A DNA stretch of 64,000 nt from Warburgia ugandensis (lineage: Eukaryota > Streptophyta > Magnoliopsida > Canellales > Canellaceae). The translations under genes were made by a program, and so were the position numbers. The notes below the pieces were generated by a model. That model did not search any database. It was given only the letters and a program-made list of their open reading frames with translations, and was not told the DNA's origin. The DNA lies in assembly GCA_035236585.1 (NCBI GenBank), contig CP141137.1, positions 13,346,327 through 13,410,326 of the forward strand. The letters are read 5' to 3'. This document shows, piece by piece, positions 28,423-39,632 of this stretch (position 1 is the first letter of the stretch; each line of letters begins with the position of its first letter).

Positions 28423-30163
28423 ATACAGAGTGCAATAGTAGGAAGGGCAAGGCCGTAGAAGGACAGTGATAGCAGTGGAGACCACTTGATTTGACTGATA
28501 GATAGCCCGGCATGAGTGGTTGAATGAATTACTATTTAAACCTATTTTATGGACTATATAGCTTCATTAGATGGATTTGATTATGACATATATATATTAT
28601 GAACTTGTCTTTAAGTATGGTGGATTATTATGATAGATAGAACCTGAGCCAGAGTATTATGTTTTTAGGTATTATTGTTTTAAAAATAAAGGCGCCGTTG
28701 ATTTTGACATTGGATTTGATATTAGTATTGTCTTAAATTTATTGCCGTGTACTTATATTTATCTTTTAATCATGCTCGTGATGTTTTTGAAAAAAGGAGA
28801 TAACACCTGGAGGTTTTTCAATAAATGTTCTAATAAAATAATTAATAGAATCTTTTGATTTTGGGATCTCGATTATTATTATTATTATTATTATAAAAAT
28901 ATTATAAAAACCTGGGGTGTTACAGATGTTCTTAATTTAGGGTTGATCTAGGTATTTAGATCTTCTAAGTCATCCAATGGATGACTTCTTAGGGTCTGAT
29001 CATCTTTGATCCTATAGATCTATGAGAATTTCATAGTTTTTAGGCAATAATTAGTTAAAATTATTCTTTTATCCTAAATTTTATTGCATAATTAGGTCTG
29101 CACAGTCTAGACAAATCCAAAAGACCTTTTCAATCATAAATCAGACATGTACATCTCCCAAAATTAGAGATTTGTGTTTTGGGTCGATTTGACGATCCAT
29201 ATTGAAATTCTGGATCAAGACTGGCTGTCGCTGAAAAAGGTAACCGAAGTGACAATTGCCTATGACATTTTTTATGTCAAATCAACTCCTAATGAAATGG
29301 GTTTGTAGATCAGACGCTTATCTTCACTCCCGTCAAGGTTGGCATCATTTTGTGGTCATTTGATGCCGAAAAATGTAGATTTTCCCATCGAACTATTGTC
29401 GGATTAGAATCTTCATTTGATTGCTAGTAAAATTTGCACCGATTAAGAAATAAATAGAAGGGTTTTGATCATCTTCTTACGAGGAATCCAATGGTGGTGT
29501 TTGATCTTCGATCCATAATTGGCAAATAGTAACCATTATTACAGTTGCCGGAAAACTCGTCATCACCAAAAAAATGGAGAATAGATGGCCGAAAGGAGAG
29601 GAGAAGATCACAGATGGATCTGAGTTGTGATGGGGGACAGAGGAGACAGGATTGTATAGGTGAATGTGCCGCAAATAGTGGTCGGCGGTGGGGCGGTGCC
29701 TACCTTCTTCTACGGCGCCATCCGAATTCCATCACAGACATAGTTTCTAGTGTCGACACGATTTTTAGCACTAATGCGACATTGATCTAGATGATGACGT
29801 AGAGGAAGGGTGTCGTTAACAAAATAGCCCCTGTGTTTTGAATATCTCTCTCTCTCTCTTAATTATCGTAATACCCTTCATCTTCAAATACTCATAACTT
29901 TGTCATCCGAACTTTGTTTTCAATATTCTTTATGCTGTTGATTTCCATTTTTCGAGTAGAATTTAATTATAGAGATATTTCTAACAAATTCTAGCTTTAT
30001 AAATTTAAAATTAATAAAGAATTCATTCTCATATTTAATCCAATTGTTTTCCAAAATAAATAGGTCTTAACAATTCAATTGATTTCAAATACTATAGTTG
30101 ATTGTAGTCAAAAGAGGGTTACTCTTGTTTGACTAATAGAACTTAAAAATTAGGGAAGTTATA

Positions 30164-33157
30164 CTTTTCCTCTCCTTTCCCCTCCTGATCGTGGTTTCCT
30201 TGCAGTGTAGCCAGCCTGACACACCGATACATATAGGCCAGTTACATGGGTTGCCACTCAGTTCCCCACCCCCCACCCCCCCTCGCCCTTAACTTTTTTT
30301 GTCACCAGCTCAACCAGGCCATGGGAAGGCTGGCGAGCCAGGACCCATTTCCCCTCCGTTTTTCCCTCTTATACAATCAGGCTTAGGCGATGACATCACC
30401 ACAGCCACCATCAGCCACCACATTCCCCTGTTCCTTTTTTACTATGGTGAGTTAGGGTTGAGTCGACTCACCTAGTCAACTTACTCCCAACCCATTTTGG
30501 GTGGATCCGAGTTGATCCAATAGGCCCTATTCAACCCTTGAACTTTGATCCTCTACTCTAGTCAATCTAGTAAGGATCTAGGAGATCCGAGATAACCCTT
30601 GTGATCATTACAATGCGAGGAACAATACTCATCTTTCCATTCATTGATCAGGGAAGCTATAATCATTGATTTGATTAGACTTTAGATCATTTGATTTGAG
30701 ATTATCTGGCTTTATTTTTTGATCTATATAGTCCATTATGATCCCAATGAAATGCAGATCAAGATCCATATAAGATATTTTGGATCTAAAGCTTTTATGG
30801 ATATGATTTAGCTGATCTTGATCAATGGTTTAGACCAACTGAAGATCCAAGTATAAAATTGGATCAAATTTTATGATCCATAGTGCTTAGATTATTTAAT
30901 TGGATCATTTAAGTAGAACTACTAATTTCTTATTCGATCTAGGGGCCATCAGCTGGAGAATTGTTGTTAGATCAAAATGGATATATGAGATCAGACACAT
31001 TTGAGGTGATTGGTTGATGATCTGGCCAAGCAAATAGTCGTATGTTATTCATATTGACTTGTATAAGGTAAGATTACTATCTTAACCATTTAATTTGACT
31101 AATTTGGCTGTAATTAGATAAGATTGAGCATGAATTTCATGTAAAAATGCCAATTGGTTAATTAAATTATAAATTGCCTAGGATTGATATGATCTGAGCC
31201 TAATAGCTCTGAAATATGCAATGACACAATTAAGAAGAGCAACTACATGGTTATAAGTGGGCCGATTCAATATGATTTGAATTATTAGCCAATTAGGATG
31301 GAACCCACCTTGAGATTCTATGGCTAAAAACCATTGGATTGTCTTGAACATAATATATTGAAATACAAAAATAAAATGTTGAGTTATAATTAAGAATCCA
31401 ACTTAAATAATTTTGAATTTTAAGGATGACTTGGATGTGATATATATCCATGTGATGAAATTGTGGTAGACTGAGCTAGTTTGGAGTCTGACTAATTTGA
31501 GAGGTATAGATAAATGGTTCTTTGCTTGAGGTAGGCGATGGCATTTAATATTGACATATTTTTTTTTGAGATCTTGAACCATCATAACCTCAAATTTATA
31601 TCTGGTAACGAATGTAAAGCGTATTTACTATAACATCTTGGTTTAATGGGATTCATTTGTAGCATGAATTCTTTTACATGTGTATGTGCAATTCCTGATT
31701 TTACTATCATCATGAACACATGATTTTGATGGTGTGTTGAGAACTTGATGATTCATCTTCTTATTGGGTTACGTTATCTGCAAATTTGATATACCTGTTA
31801 TTTGGCAAACTGTATACTTCCTCTTTATTTCTCATTGAGATTTGGAATGATTTTTATGGCATTTGGATTTTTGACCGGTGCTTTCACCCAGTGGATGTCC
31901 TGCTAGGAGGGATTTAGGGCTGACCACCCACCCTCTAAGATTATGAGATGATAGACACCTACCCGTAGATGGCGAACGCTGTAGGGAGTGGTATCATCGG
32001 TAGTCCATCCTCACCCATGTAGGATGGATGCCTAGACTCCTGTTTTGGTGTCGACAGGTAGCGATAGTTGGTAGACTCGGGAGTTTGGTTATCACAGTAG
32101 CATGACAATCTATACTATTGTTCTGTATTGTATGCATTACGAGTATTTGAGCAGTATCATATCATTTTGAGCCTAAGTGTGACGACACCCAGGGGATTGG
32201 TTTGAGTACTCATGATCATTTGTATGAGTGAATTAGGCACTCGTGGGACCCACACACTTAAGGGTGCCCCACCTATTGACATTATGTTTACTTGAGATTT
32301 TGATTCAGTCATGCTTTGCCTTAATGCATCCCTAATTTATAACATATTATACCATTATTCTTCATGTTCTATGATTCATTGCACTTTTATTTTCATGATA
32401 TAGAAAATCATGCTCACACCAATGATTTGTTATTCAGTTTATTTGTTTTTGCCATGATTGGTTATATGACCTGGCTATGTACCTATACAAGTGATTGCTT
32501 GCTAAGGCATTGCTTTAGTTTGCAATGCCTTAGATACAGAGAGAGGCAGCAGGCATGACATGCAAATAGAGCAACGAGGACATTGGCGACCTTTAGCAAT
32601 GTATAGCAGAGAAATCAATGTTGGACAAGGTTTGTTAAAAACCCTACTTTGGATATTATTATGGACTGTATATTGATATGATTTACATTATGATGTGGAT
32701 GTATAGGTATATTTATGGTGGATGTGATGGCAATACATGGACAAGCCTTAGGCAATGTTGTCATATTGTTGATTTTTTTTTTTTTTTTTGTATTCACCGT
32801 TGAAGTATATGTTTTTATTGATTATTGTATTTGATTTGAATGGATGGGCATGGAGACTGAGGCTCCTAGGTGTCGTATTATATTATTGCATTTATTAGGT
32901 ATGGTTGTATTGCATGTGTCCTATGTGATGGTCCAAAATACAAAAGAGATTTTGTTGGATTCTCAGTAGAAATGAGAATATCATTTCATCATTAAATCTG
33001 TGATAATGTGGTTGTATGACTCTAGGAATTTTGAAATGAATGCTTTTTATTCAAGTTTTGTTTTTAGTCAATTTTTAAATCAAAGTTTTTAAAACAGGGA
33101 TCTCAACACATTTTAAAAATTGTTATTATATTGTTGTGTAAAACTTGATATCTCACA
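30164..33157 (+). mobile_element. LTR D, 3' part (Tekay-type gypsy)
   Basis: It carries the same core as A and B (ACCGGTGCTTTCACCC at 31875, CTGACCACCCACCCTC at 31920, GCACTCGTGGGACCCA near 32237) and the hairpin. Aligned to B from GGGATCTC (33098), its end falls at ATCTCACA, about 33157. It begins where the inverted Tekay-like element stops, so it is read as the continuation of 17144-17831. No target duplication matching AAAAG (17139-17143) is seen at the right end, so solo status is unproven. A poly-T run lies at 32772-32789. Confidence 0.68.
32502..32533 (+). other. Conserved LTR hairpin (copy D) with compensatory change
   Basis: CTAAGGCATTGC (32502-32513) pairs with GCAATGCCTTAG (32522-32533). 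Compared with copy B both sides of one pair changed (G to A and C to T), so the 12-bp stem stays perfect. Confidence 0.75.
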
Positions 33158-33594
33158 GAGATATTCTAGGTCGTAGCCAAGAATGATTTTAGTTTATACA
33201 TGATTTTAAGTAATGGGGAATATATTAACATAATTCAATTGACGGATTCCTAAACTACTCTCCATTATCTTACTTTTCATTTTAGCATTAGTTTAGTTTT
33301 CTTTTAATTTTAATTCCTAAGATCAAAACTTCTCTAATTTGGTAGAAAATCTACTTTGTCCTAGTGGTTCAATAACCCTTTGTACTTGCCCAATATAGTA
33401 GATCTTGTGCACTTGCAAGAATAAGGTTTGAAAAATAAACATCACACACCTAATAAACCTTTAAAGCCTAATAACCAAAATAGATTATGGATGTGGATTG
33501 CAAAATGTAAAGAGGCCTTAAATTAAGGTTGCAAAATTTATACCCAATAAACCTCTCAAGCTTCATAGAGGAATGATGTCACCATTTTTAAATC

Positions 33595-33648
<54 letters not shown>

Positions 33649-34508
33649 TTAGCTAGACTGACTCTAGGAAGCCAAAGATTAGATAGCTTTAGGGAAAGAG
33701 AGGATTTTGTACAAGGAATGAACTAGGGGATCATCCCCCTTAAATAGGAGCTCGTCTCCTATAATCTCTCTTTCATAATCAATGTTGAACTATTAGTCCC
33801 TTTAATTTAAAATAAATTATAATTTCATAAGCAACGTGGGACTATAAATACACACCCAATATACCTATAAAGGCTAACACTCATAAGATAGTAGATTAAT
33901 GCACAAAACTGACAGACTTTAGAAGAGAGAGGGAACAGAGAATGACTTAGCTAAACAAACTCTAGAAAGGCAGAGGCTATATAGTTTTGGAAGAAGAGAG
34001 ATTTTTGTGCAAGAAATGGACAAGGGGCTCACTCCATTGTATAGAGGTCCTCTCCTCTTGTCCTCTTTATAACCAATTTGAACTTAAAGCAAAACTATAA
34101 TTTCATAAGCAATGTGAGATTATTAGTATCGTTAACTTAAAAGCAAAATCAACATCATCCTGGGAAGACTCTAGAACTAAGATATTTTACCCAAAAATTT
34201 CTAAAAACTATATATTTTTCTAAGTTGTTTCCTTCTAGTAAAATCCCAAATCTAGAATAGTCTTGTGGATATTTTGCGTAATTAATTCAAATTAACTTTT
34301 AACACATACTAGATGAAGAAGCCTCCCTCTTGTAATCTTAGATGCATTTTAAATAAGCCCCATGGCTAACCAAAATAAAAACAGATTACATAGGATAGTT
34401 GCCTGCGGAATTGCCAAAATAATTAGTACGCAAAATAATTTTTAATTCATGATAACTAATAACACGCCATTACTTCTATATATTTTTTCGAAAATGGAGG
34501 ATAAAATT
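33158..34508. other. Gene-free stretch with tandem duplication and AG repeat
   Basis: No gene seen. A stretch of about 300 bp occurs twice (33443-33844 and 33850-34140), with shared words such as TAATTTCATAAGCAA and GACTCTAG/AACTCTAG, an offset near 296 bases for the inner part. An uninterrupted (AG)25 run lies at 33597-33646 in the first copy only. Confidence 0.6.
33597..33646. repeat. (AG)25 microsatellite
   Basis: Fifty bases of uninterrupted AG at the start of the first copy of a local duplication; the second copy has only AGAGAGAG. Confidence 0.95.
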
Positions 34509-34767
34509 TGCAAGGTTTTTGACGTACTACAGTGATGTAATGGTGAGGATAGGCCAACGAAAGAGATCGTACAACTAAGAGATAGATTAGTCCGCATCCA
34601 TTTTTGCAAGTGGAGGGCCGGTTATCGAGAGCGACGGACACCGGCACACAGTGATCCAAGCCATGTATCGCCTTTATTGAACGATAAGAAGAAGATGAAC
34701 AAGAAAAAGAAGATGAGCTACTACCTCTTCAACTCCTTGATTCGTCAATTTGTCCTTCTTTCCTTTA

Positions 34768-34876
34768 ATGGAACGTTTGTTGGGGCTGCTAAGAAACCGG
34801 GTTGTGAGGGGTCAACATGGCCATTCGAGATGCCTACAGCGGCGATCCTCATGTTTTGGTCCATATGGACACGCAA
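34768..34876 (+). pseudogene. CAR-type first exon, broken copy (S1)
   Basis: Aligned to the open exon copies at 39633 and 46455, it keeps the ATG and the start MERLLGLL but has lost 2 bp after GTTGTGAG, which shifts the frame before the C2 calcium loop. It is 109 bp instead of 111. The splice donor CAG/GT of the sister copies reads CAA/AT here. Frameshift and lost donor together make it a dead exon. The 67-residue frame at 34677-34880 is the shifted reading and not a protein gene. Confidence 0.85.
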
Positions 34877-34926
34877 ATAATTTACTTTGATAACTACTAG
34901 AATTCCATAATAATCATATGGTCAAT

Positions 34927-35078
34927 AAAAAAAGGATACGAAGCTCCTGCATATGCAAGGTTCAGAAAAGGGACAAATTACAAGCGTCAATAGTACGCAG
35001 TTTTACCTTGCATTTTACAAGAAGCTGTTTCCATGCCTTGAACCCATAACCTCAAAGTCACATGACGACAAATGACAT
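34927..35078 (-). mobile_element. Au-like SINE, minus strand
   Basis: On the minus strand it has the CTTGTAAAATGCAAGGTAAAA...GTACTATTGACG...TTGCATATGCAGGAGCTTCGTATCC order of plant Au SINEs (tRNA-derived, ending in a T run), starting with a ...GGTTATGGGTTCAAGGCATGG B-box-like part. It lies in the first-intron region of S1; S2 and S3 have no insert here. The target duplication is not clear. Confidence 0.65.
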
Positions 35079-36210
35079 TGTTAATACTTCTGATTATTTT
35101 ATACGGTTTGCGACGAAACAACCTTCTATAATTTTCCTTAGGTTCTCTTCACTAGCACCATTAAATGTTTTCCTTTTAACTTCTCCCTTGTAGCCATTTG
35201 ATGTTCTCTATGTACAAGCACCTGCCTGATATTCATTCGTGATTCGCTACTAGTAGTTTTTTGAATTAGTACCTACCAGTAATCGTTTTTTGTTAGAATA
35301 GTACGAGAACTTTATTAAAAGGGCTATAAGCTTATCTTAGACTTGAACTTTCTTGAATTACGAATATATAACTCTTCACAGTTTGAAAGAGAATGTCGTC
35401 CAGACTTGATAATCCATGCCAACAGCAGATGACTTGCATGAATAATGACGAATTATGGATAGACTAAGGCCTATATCAGAAGAGCCCGAGGATTAGAGCT
35501 TAACAGCAACTTCGTTCACATAGTAATCTACTCAAGGGTTCGTTGAGATAGTAATCTAGGAAAACAGCTACTATTTTACGGAATCCCACACTTGTTCCTC
35601 GAATAGGATACTTCTCCCCATCAAGAGTATTTTGTGGGTTCTAATGTGCAAACGTGATTTACCAAAGATAACCCCATGAATGGTGTTTGGTGCACATATA
35701 AAATTGCATGAAGTAGTTCAATCCCCAATGTAATACCATCGTTGCCATTCTAGGCCAGTAGTACTATGAGGAATGGTTGGTCGAAGGACCTCCAGGAACT
35801 TCTCTAGAAGTGCTCTTCATTTTCTCAACAAGGTGGTTTACCTTTAGATGATCCGATCTAGTTTTGATATCTTGTAAATAAAAAGTCATTTTGATTTGAC
35901 TATTCTAAGATCTTAAAATTATATTTTTGGGAGTTGAGTTTAGACTATTATTTATAAAAAAACTTCTAACCATCTGTTTCTTGTATAAAAGATCATACTT
36001 TTTCAGCTGCTTGAATTACCCAATCTTCTTGATTTTTGAACAGGTAGATATCCAAGCTGAAGCAACGAAACTAACAGGTCAGATCATCCAAAGTGCCCCT
36101 TTCATTGAAAAATGAGGGATGCTTCCACGCATAGTACTAAAACTCAACCGAATTACCTGATTCGGCTACAAATCAAGCCAATGTTGAATCGACTTACCGC
36201 AAAAATAACT

Positions 36211-36211
36211 A

Positions 36212-36242
<31 letters not shown>

Positions 36243-36325
36243 CACTTATAGACTCCTGTGGTCCATCCCTTTCTTAGACCCTGCATATGTAGGAGTTTCG
36301 TGCATCAGGCTATCCTTTCTACATA
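36211..36325 (+). mobile_element. AT/CA microsatellite followed by an Au-like SINE 3' fragment
   Basis: An (AT)n run (36211-36232) and a short CA run lead into GACTCCTGTGGTCC...ACCCTGCATATGTAGGAGTTTCGTGCATCAGGCTATCCTTTCT, the 3' half of an Au-like SINE (36247-36325). The tRNA-like 5' half is missing. Confidence 0.6.
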
Positions 36326-36442
36326 ATATTAATTTAAGTCATCCTTAAGTATTTTTGCACAACTAACAAATGACTTTGAGTTGACTAGACTTGCCTGGCT
36401 TTAGAGTCTAATTGAGTTTTTGGGTTTTAAAACTATACTTAT

Positions 36443-36918
36443 TGTAATACCTTAGGGTTCTAACAGTTACAATATTGTCCGTTTTGGGGCGCCTATACAC
36501 TCCTCATGGTTTGTTCTTCTCTAGTTTCCCAGGGCCTTCTCTTGGCCCATCCTCATCAATCCAAGGCTTCACATCTTTCCCCCTTATGGAACACGCGTCC
36601 CCGCGTGATAACCATGACTATACACCCACATGCGGCTAGCCACTACATCACAAGGGGAACTGGCTTTGATATCATTTCTAACACCCCGAGGTTTTAACAG
36701 TCACAATATTGTCTCACCTATACACTCATCACGGTTTTGTTCTTCCCTAGTTTCCTAGGAAAAATGCACTGTGTCCGTTAGAGTTCTCCGAACTCTTATA
36801 AACAGCCTAGTTTCCTCTCCACAGGCAATGTGGGACTAACTCTCTATCCCTCACCTCACCCCAGCCTAGAAGCCTGCCAGCCTTCTCTTAGCCTGCCCTC
36901 GTCAGCCAAGGCTTCCTA
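36443..36918 (-). mobile_element. TRIM-like miniature LTR retrotransposon
   Basis: 476 bp flanked by a perfect CTTAT duplication (36438-36442 and 36919-36923); the equivalent place in S2 (about 41092-41102) is empty. Direct repeats: 36443-36571 (129 bp, internally deleted) and 36677-36918 (242 bp), sharing TAACA..ACAATATTGTC, CCTATACACTC and CCAAGGCTTC. Between them, on the minus strand, TGATATCAAAGCC (36673-36661) matches the initiator tRNA-Met PBS with two changes, which sets the orientation. There is no coding capacity. Such small non-autonomous elements rely on enzymes from other elements. Confidence 0.75.
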
Positions 36919-37388
36919 CTTATGCTTACAATTACGTTACCTTTAGGGTCATCAGCCTAGCACTCCACAAGTGCTAAATCTTTTTAACTAAGGTTCACAA
37001 GTCCCAGGTGCCATCCGACTCTTCAAGAAGAGTGGTTCTTCTTCACGGGATGGATATCATTGAAGTCATGCTGTCTTCTTGGTAGAGAAATCATGGGCCA
37101 CTAAATTAAAATGAAGCGGAAAGATAATATGTAACTTAAATAAGCAGCCTCTAATTCCAAATCAAAAAGGTAGGTGGGGGAATAGAGGAAGGTGCCATCT
37201 TAAGTGAGGTCTACTTCCATCACATCATGTCCATTCCTTGTGAAATGCATGTGAACCTTTCGGACAGATAACAAGACAAGGAAGAAACAAAGTCTGCTAC
37301 TTCGACGGTGAAAGCACGTGAACGGGACGCTTAATGTATCTTGACCTTTTATGATGAAGGGTTCAAATTATTGTGTTATTAGACTTGC

Positions 37389-37562
37389 TAGCAGGAGAGT
37401 CTCGCAGTGGTAAAAGTTGTTGTTAGGAGACTTTAAGTTTAAGGTCATGAGTTAAGGGGAAAGAATAGTATTTTGCAAAAATGCAATGCTGTCTAGTATA
37501 GGCCATTGTATTCCTTTTCTTTATGAATCCTGCATGATTCTTACACCCGGGAGTACCCCTTT
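37389..37562 (+). mobile_element. Au-like SINE with target duplication and empty site
   Basis: 174 bp between perfect copies of TTAGACTTGC (37379-37388 and 37563-37572). S2 has the single uninterrupted site CTAGACTTGCAGGC near 41569. It keeps the tRNA-like head (TCTCGCAGTGGTAAAAGTTG, then GGTCATGAGTT) and a decayed TTGCAAAAATGCAATG centre. Confidence 0.85.
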
Positions 37563-37933
37563 TTAGACTTGCAGGCGTGATAAATGGTTTCGGCCACCTA
37601 ACTGGTTGAAATCAAATATTTCCTCTCACATGGGTTCCAAGGAAGATATCTCACCTTTGATTTAAAACATAACCATTGTCAAATTGAATCTGTCTCATCA
37701 TTATATTTGAAAGCTTGGTTGAGCAGACATTCTAAGAGCGAGGGAGATTAGCAAGACAATTGTTCTTCTCATCCACCATGGTAGGTTTTAGTCTCATTCT
37801 ACTATTACCGTGATCAAAGCTCGCAAAACTTAAAAATAAAAATGAATTGCAACTTCGGGTGATGTTTTTGCGTCTGCATTTTTGCCCTATGGACCACGTC
37901 GTCTCTAAAATATTTCCTTTTAGGAAGTTAGCA

Positions 37934-38094
37934 TGTCGACTAAGGGTAGCCCTGGTGCACGAAGTTCCTGCTTATGCAGGATTTAGAAAAGAGGCAGACT
38001 ACAATAGCTTAAAGTACACAACCTTATCTTATATTTTGCAAAAGATTATTTTCACACCTTAAACCTGTAACCTCAAAGTCTCACACGATGCCTT
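37934..38094 (-). mobile_element. Au-like SINE, minus strand, with target duplication
   Basis: 161 bp between perfect copies of GAAGTTAGCA (37924-37933 and 38095-38104). On the minus strand it reads from GAGGTTACAGGTTTAAGG through TTTTGCAAAATATAAGATAAGG to CTGCATAAGCAGGAACTTCG and GGGCTACCC, the order of Au SINEs. The frame at 37847-38062 overlaps it and is not a gene. Confidence 0.8.
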
Positions 38095-38659
38095 GAAGTT
38101 AGCAAGGAGACTAATTTCAGTAAAAAAACTTAAGTAGACTATGACCCATTTAATAATCCAAACCATCTGTGAACACCTGTCAGGATTAAATCCTATAAAG
38201 ACAAGAAGCCCTGATTTCTTTGCTTAAATTGGACGGGCTGTTAGTGATTGGAAAGCCAACAGTTCCTGTAACGAGTCCCAGCTACAGTGCGCTCAAAGGT
38301 GCGGAAAGAGTGGTTCTCATTTTTTAGAAGATTCAAATAGTTCATCGTGTTTGGATATAAAAATTAGTTATCCCACAATAAATCAATAATTTTGGATGAT
38401 CCTAACTTTTTTTCTTTTATGTTTTTGAACATTTTATAAAAATCAATGGTCATAGTTTTCAATGCATAGAAACATAAGTTGAAATCATTAAATGGACAAA
38501 GTTTTGTACCTAGCCCATCTAAGTTATTCCAAATATGATGGACTTAGATCTATACAAAAAATTATCACCATGAATAAGAAAAGAGGACGCGTGGACCTCT
38601 ACCCGGACCCGGACTCTTTGGTAATGCCTTAAGTGGCTGTAGAATCTCCTAGTGTTGCA

Positions 38660-39402
38660 TGAAGAGGCCCACCACTAGATGATCTGAACCGTTCAGCCGA
38701 TTACTCAGGCTTTGAATTTCTATTAGTTCAAAACTGTGCTGGACGGATAATTAAGTCTATGTCCTGAAACTGTGTTTTTGGTCATTGAGTGTAGGCGTCC
38801 TTTTTCGTGTGATGAAATGTACAACTTTGCAAACACAATATTAATCATCCGTCAGGCACATGTTTTGGAGTGCTAAGATCCATGGTAAGAGTAGCCAGGG
38901 CATTCATCCAATGGTGGACATCTTCATGCAAGAGCGCGTCTAGGGGACTGGAAGGGCTAGTATGATGGGACACGACGGCCTTGTTGGTTGCGTGTTTTAC
39001 CTGACTTCCGCGTGAATTAATGGCATGCCTTTGATTGCTTTGACTAGTAGATCTGATTTAACCAAGATATATACTGTTACTGAATGCTTTGCTGTGAGCT
39101 ACAATGGCGTCTAGGGTTTCATGGTGGTTTTTAGGGCCTTCTGTATTATTCTGGTTTGTATTTACCGTTTGAGAAGGTGACATCACAGAAAAAGTTTAAT
39201 CTTTTTATGTTCTCTCTCCTGCAAGTTGGGTTTCCGAAATCTGTGTCTCAAATATCCCAGAGGAGTCAAAAGACTAAAATTTCACTGTTGGTAACGTAAC
39301 ACACAAGCTTGTGGCACCCATAAAACTGTGTTTTGGTCGTTGAATTTTAATCCATCAACCTCTAAGGTTTTAACGTATTACAATGATGATTTAATGGTGA
39401 GG
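38660..39402 (+). repeat. Upstream flank P0 of the S2 exon copy
   Basis: Diverged homologue of 42836-42962 plus 44938-45700 and of 49808-50710: shared GGCGTCCTTTTTCGT, ACAACTTTGCAAACAC, TTGCTGTGAGCTACAATG and TTCTCTCTCCTGCAAGTTGG words. 38898-38966 also matches 46144-46212. No gene recognised. Confidence 0.65.
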
Positions 39403-39541
39403 AAAGGCCGCGTAAGAGATGGTACAATCAACGGATAGATTATTCCCCATCCATTTTAACGACTGGAGGGCCCGGTTTCCAGAGAAAAAGAAAGATACTA
39501 GCACACAGTGGTCCACCCCACGCGTAGCCTTTATTGAACTA

Positions 39542-39572
<31 letters not shown>

Positions 39573-39632
39573 AAAACCTCTTTTGAGCTGCTGCTGCTCC
39601 TTGTTTCGTAAATTTGTCTTTCTTCTTCTTCA

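Larger units (their letters stand above)
25979..28924 (+). mobile_element. Solo LTR B (Tekay-type gypsy)
   Basis: 2,946 bp starting TGTAATATCC and ending GGGGTGTTACA, flanked by GATGA (25974-25978) and GATGT (28925-28929), a 5-bp duplication with one changed base. The sister LTR (about 19408-19428) shows the empty site GGATGGATGTCCTTAATT, which fixes both ends. It contains a degenerate tandem repeat (26598-26729), the conserved core (27750-28145), the hairpin and an ATT microsatellite (28872-28895). No internal domain remains. Confidence 0.92.
17832..30163 (-). mobile_element. Tekay/Del-like Ty3/gypsy element with two LTRs, minus strand
   Basis: Two homologous LTRs in the same orientation (17832-20687 and 24439-30163, the latter interrupted by LTR B) enclose 3.75 kb. 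In element order on the minus strand: 5' LTR, a PBS matching initiator tRNA-Met with one mismatch, a heavily decayed internal region, an integrase C-terminal remnant, a purine tract and the 3' LTR. LTRs begin TGTAACAACC (GTTATA-side mutated in the 5' copy) and end GGTCATCA. The flanking pentamers TTCTC and CTTTT differ only by C/T changes, so the target duplication is doubtful. By eye the LTRs are near 90 percent identical at one end, which indicates an old insertion. Confidence 0.82.
24439..30163 (-). mobile_element. 5' LTR of the Tekay/Del-like element, split by LTR B
   Basis: Homologous to 17832-20687 in two blocks, 24439-25978 and 28930-30163. Without the 2,951-bp insertion (LTR B plus duplication) it is 2,774 bp. 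The outer end is AAGTTATA where the sister LTR has GTTGTTACA. The 99-residue minus-strand open frame at 25115-25414 has no relatives I recognise and is disrupted in the sister LTR, so it is not called a gene. Confidence 0.82.
34509..38104 (+). repeat. Segment S1: diverged copy of the CAR 5' region
   Basis: Homologous to S2 (39370-42860) and S3: the same leader, exon 1, first-intron words and the later GAAGCGGAAAGATAATATGTAACT and GCAAGACAATTGTTCTTCTC blocks. It is clearly more diverged than S2 is from S3. It has its own insertions (two inverted SINEs, one forward SINE, a SINE 3' fragment and a TRIM) that S2 and S3 lack, and it lacks the SINE just after exon 1 that S2 and S3 share. Confidence 0.75.

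Noticed and set aside
33098..33110. End of LTR D at GGGATCTCAACA (33108), or alternatively at TCGTAGCCA (33179)
   Set aside because: Alignment with LTR B continues past 33108 and fits an end at ATCTCACA near 33157; neither alternative gives a target duplication.
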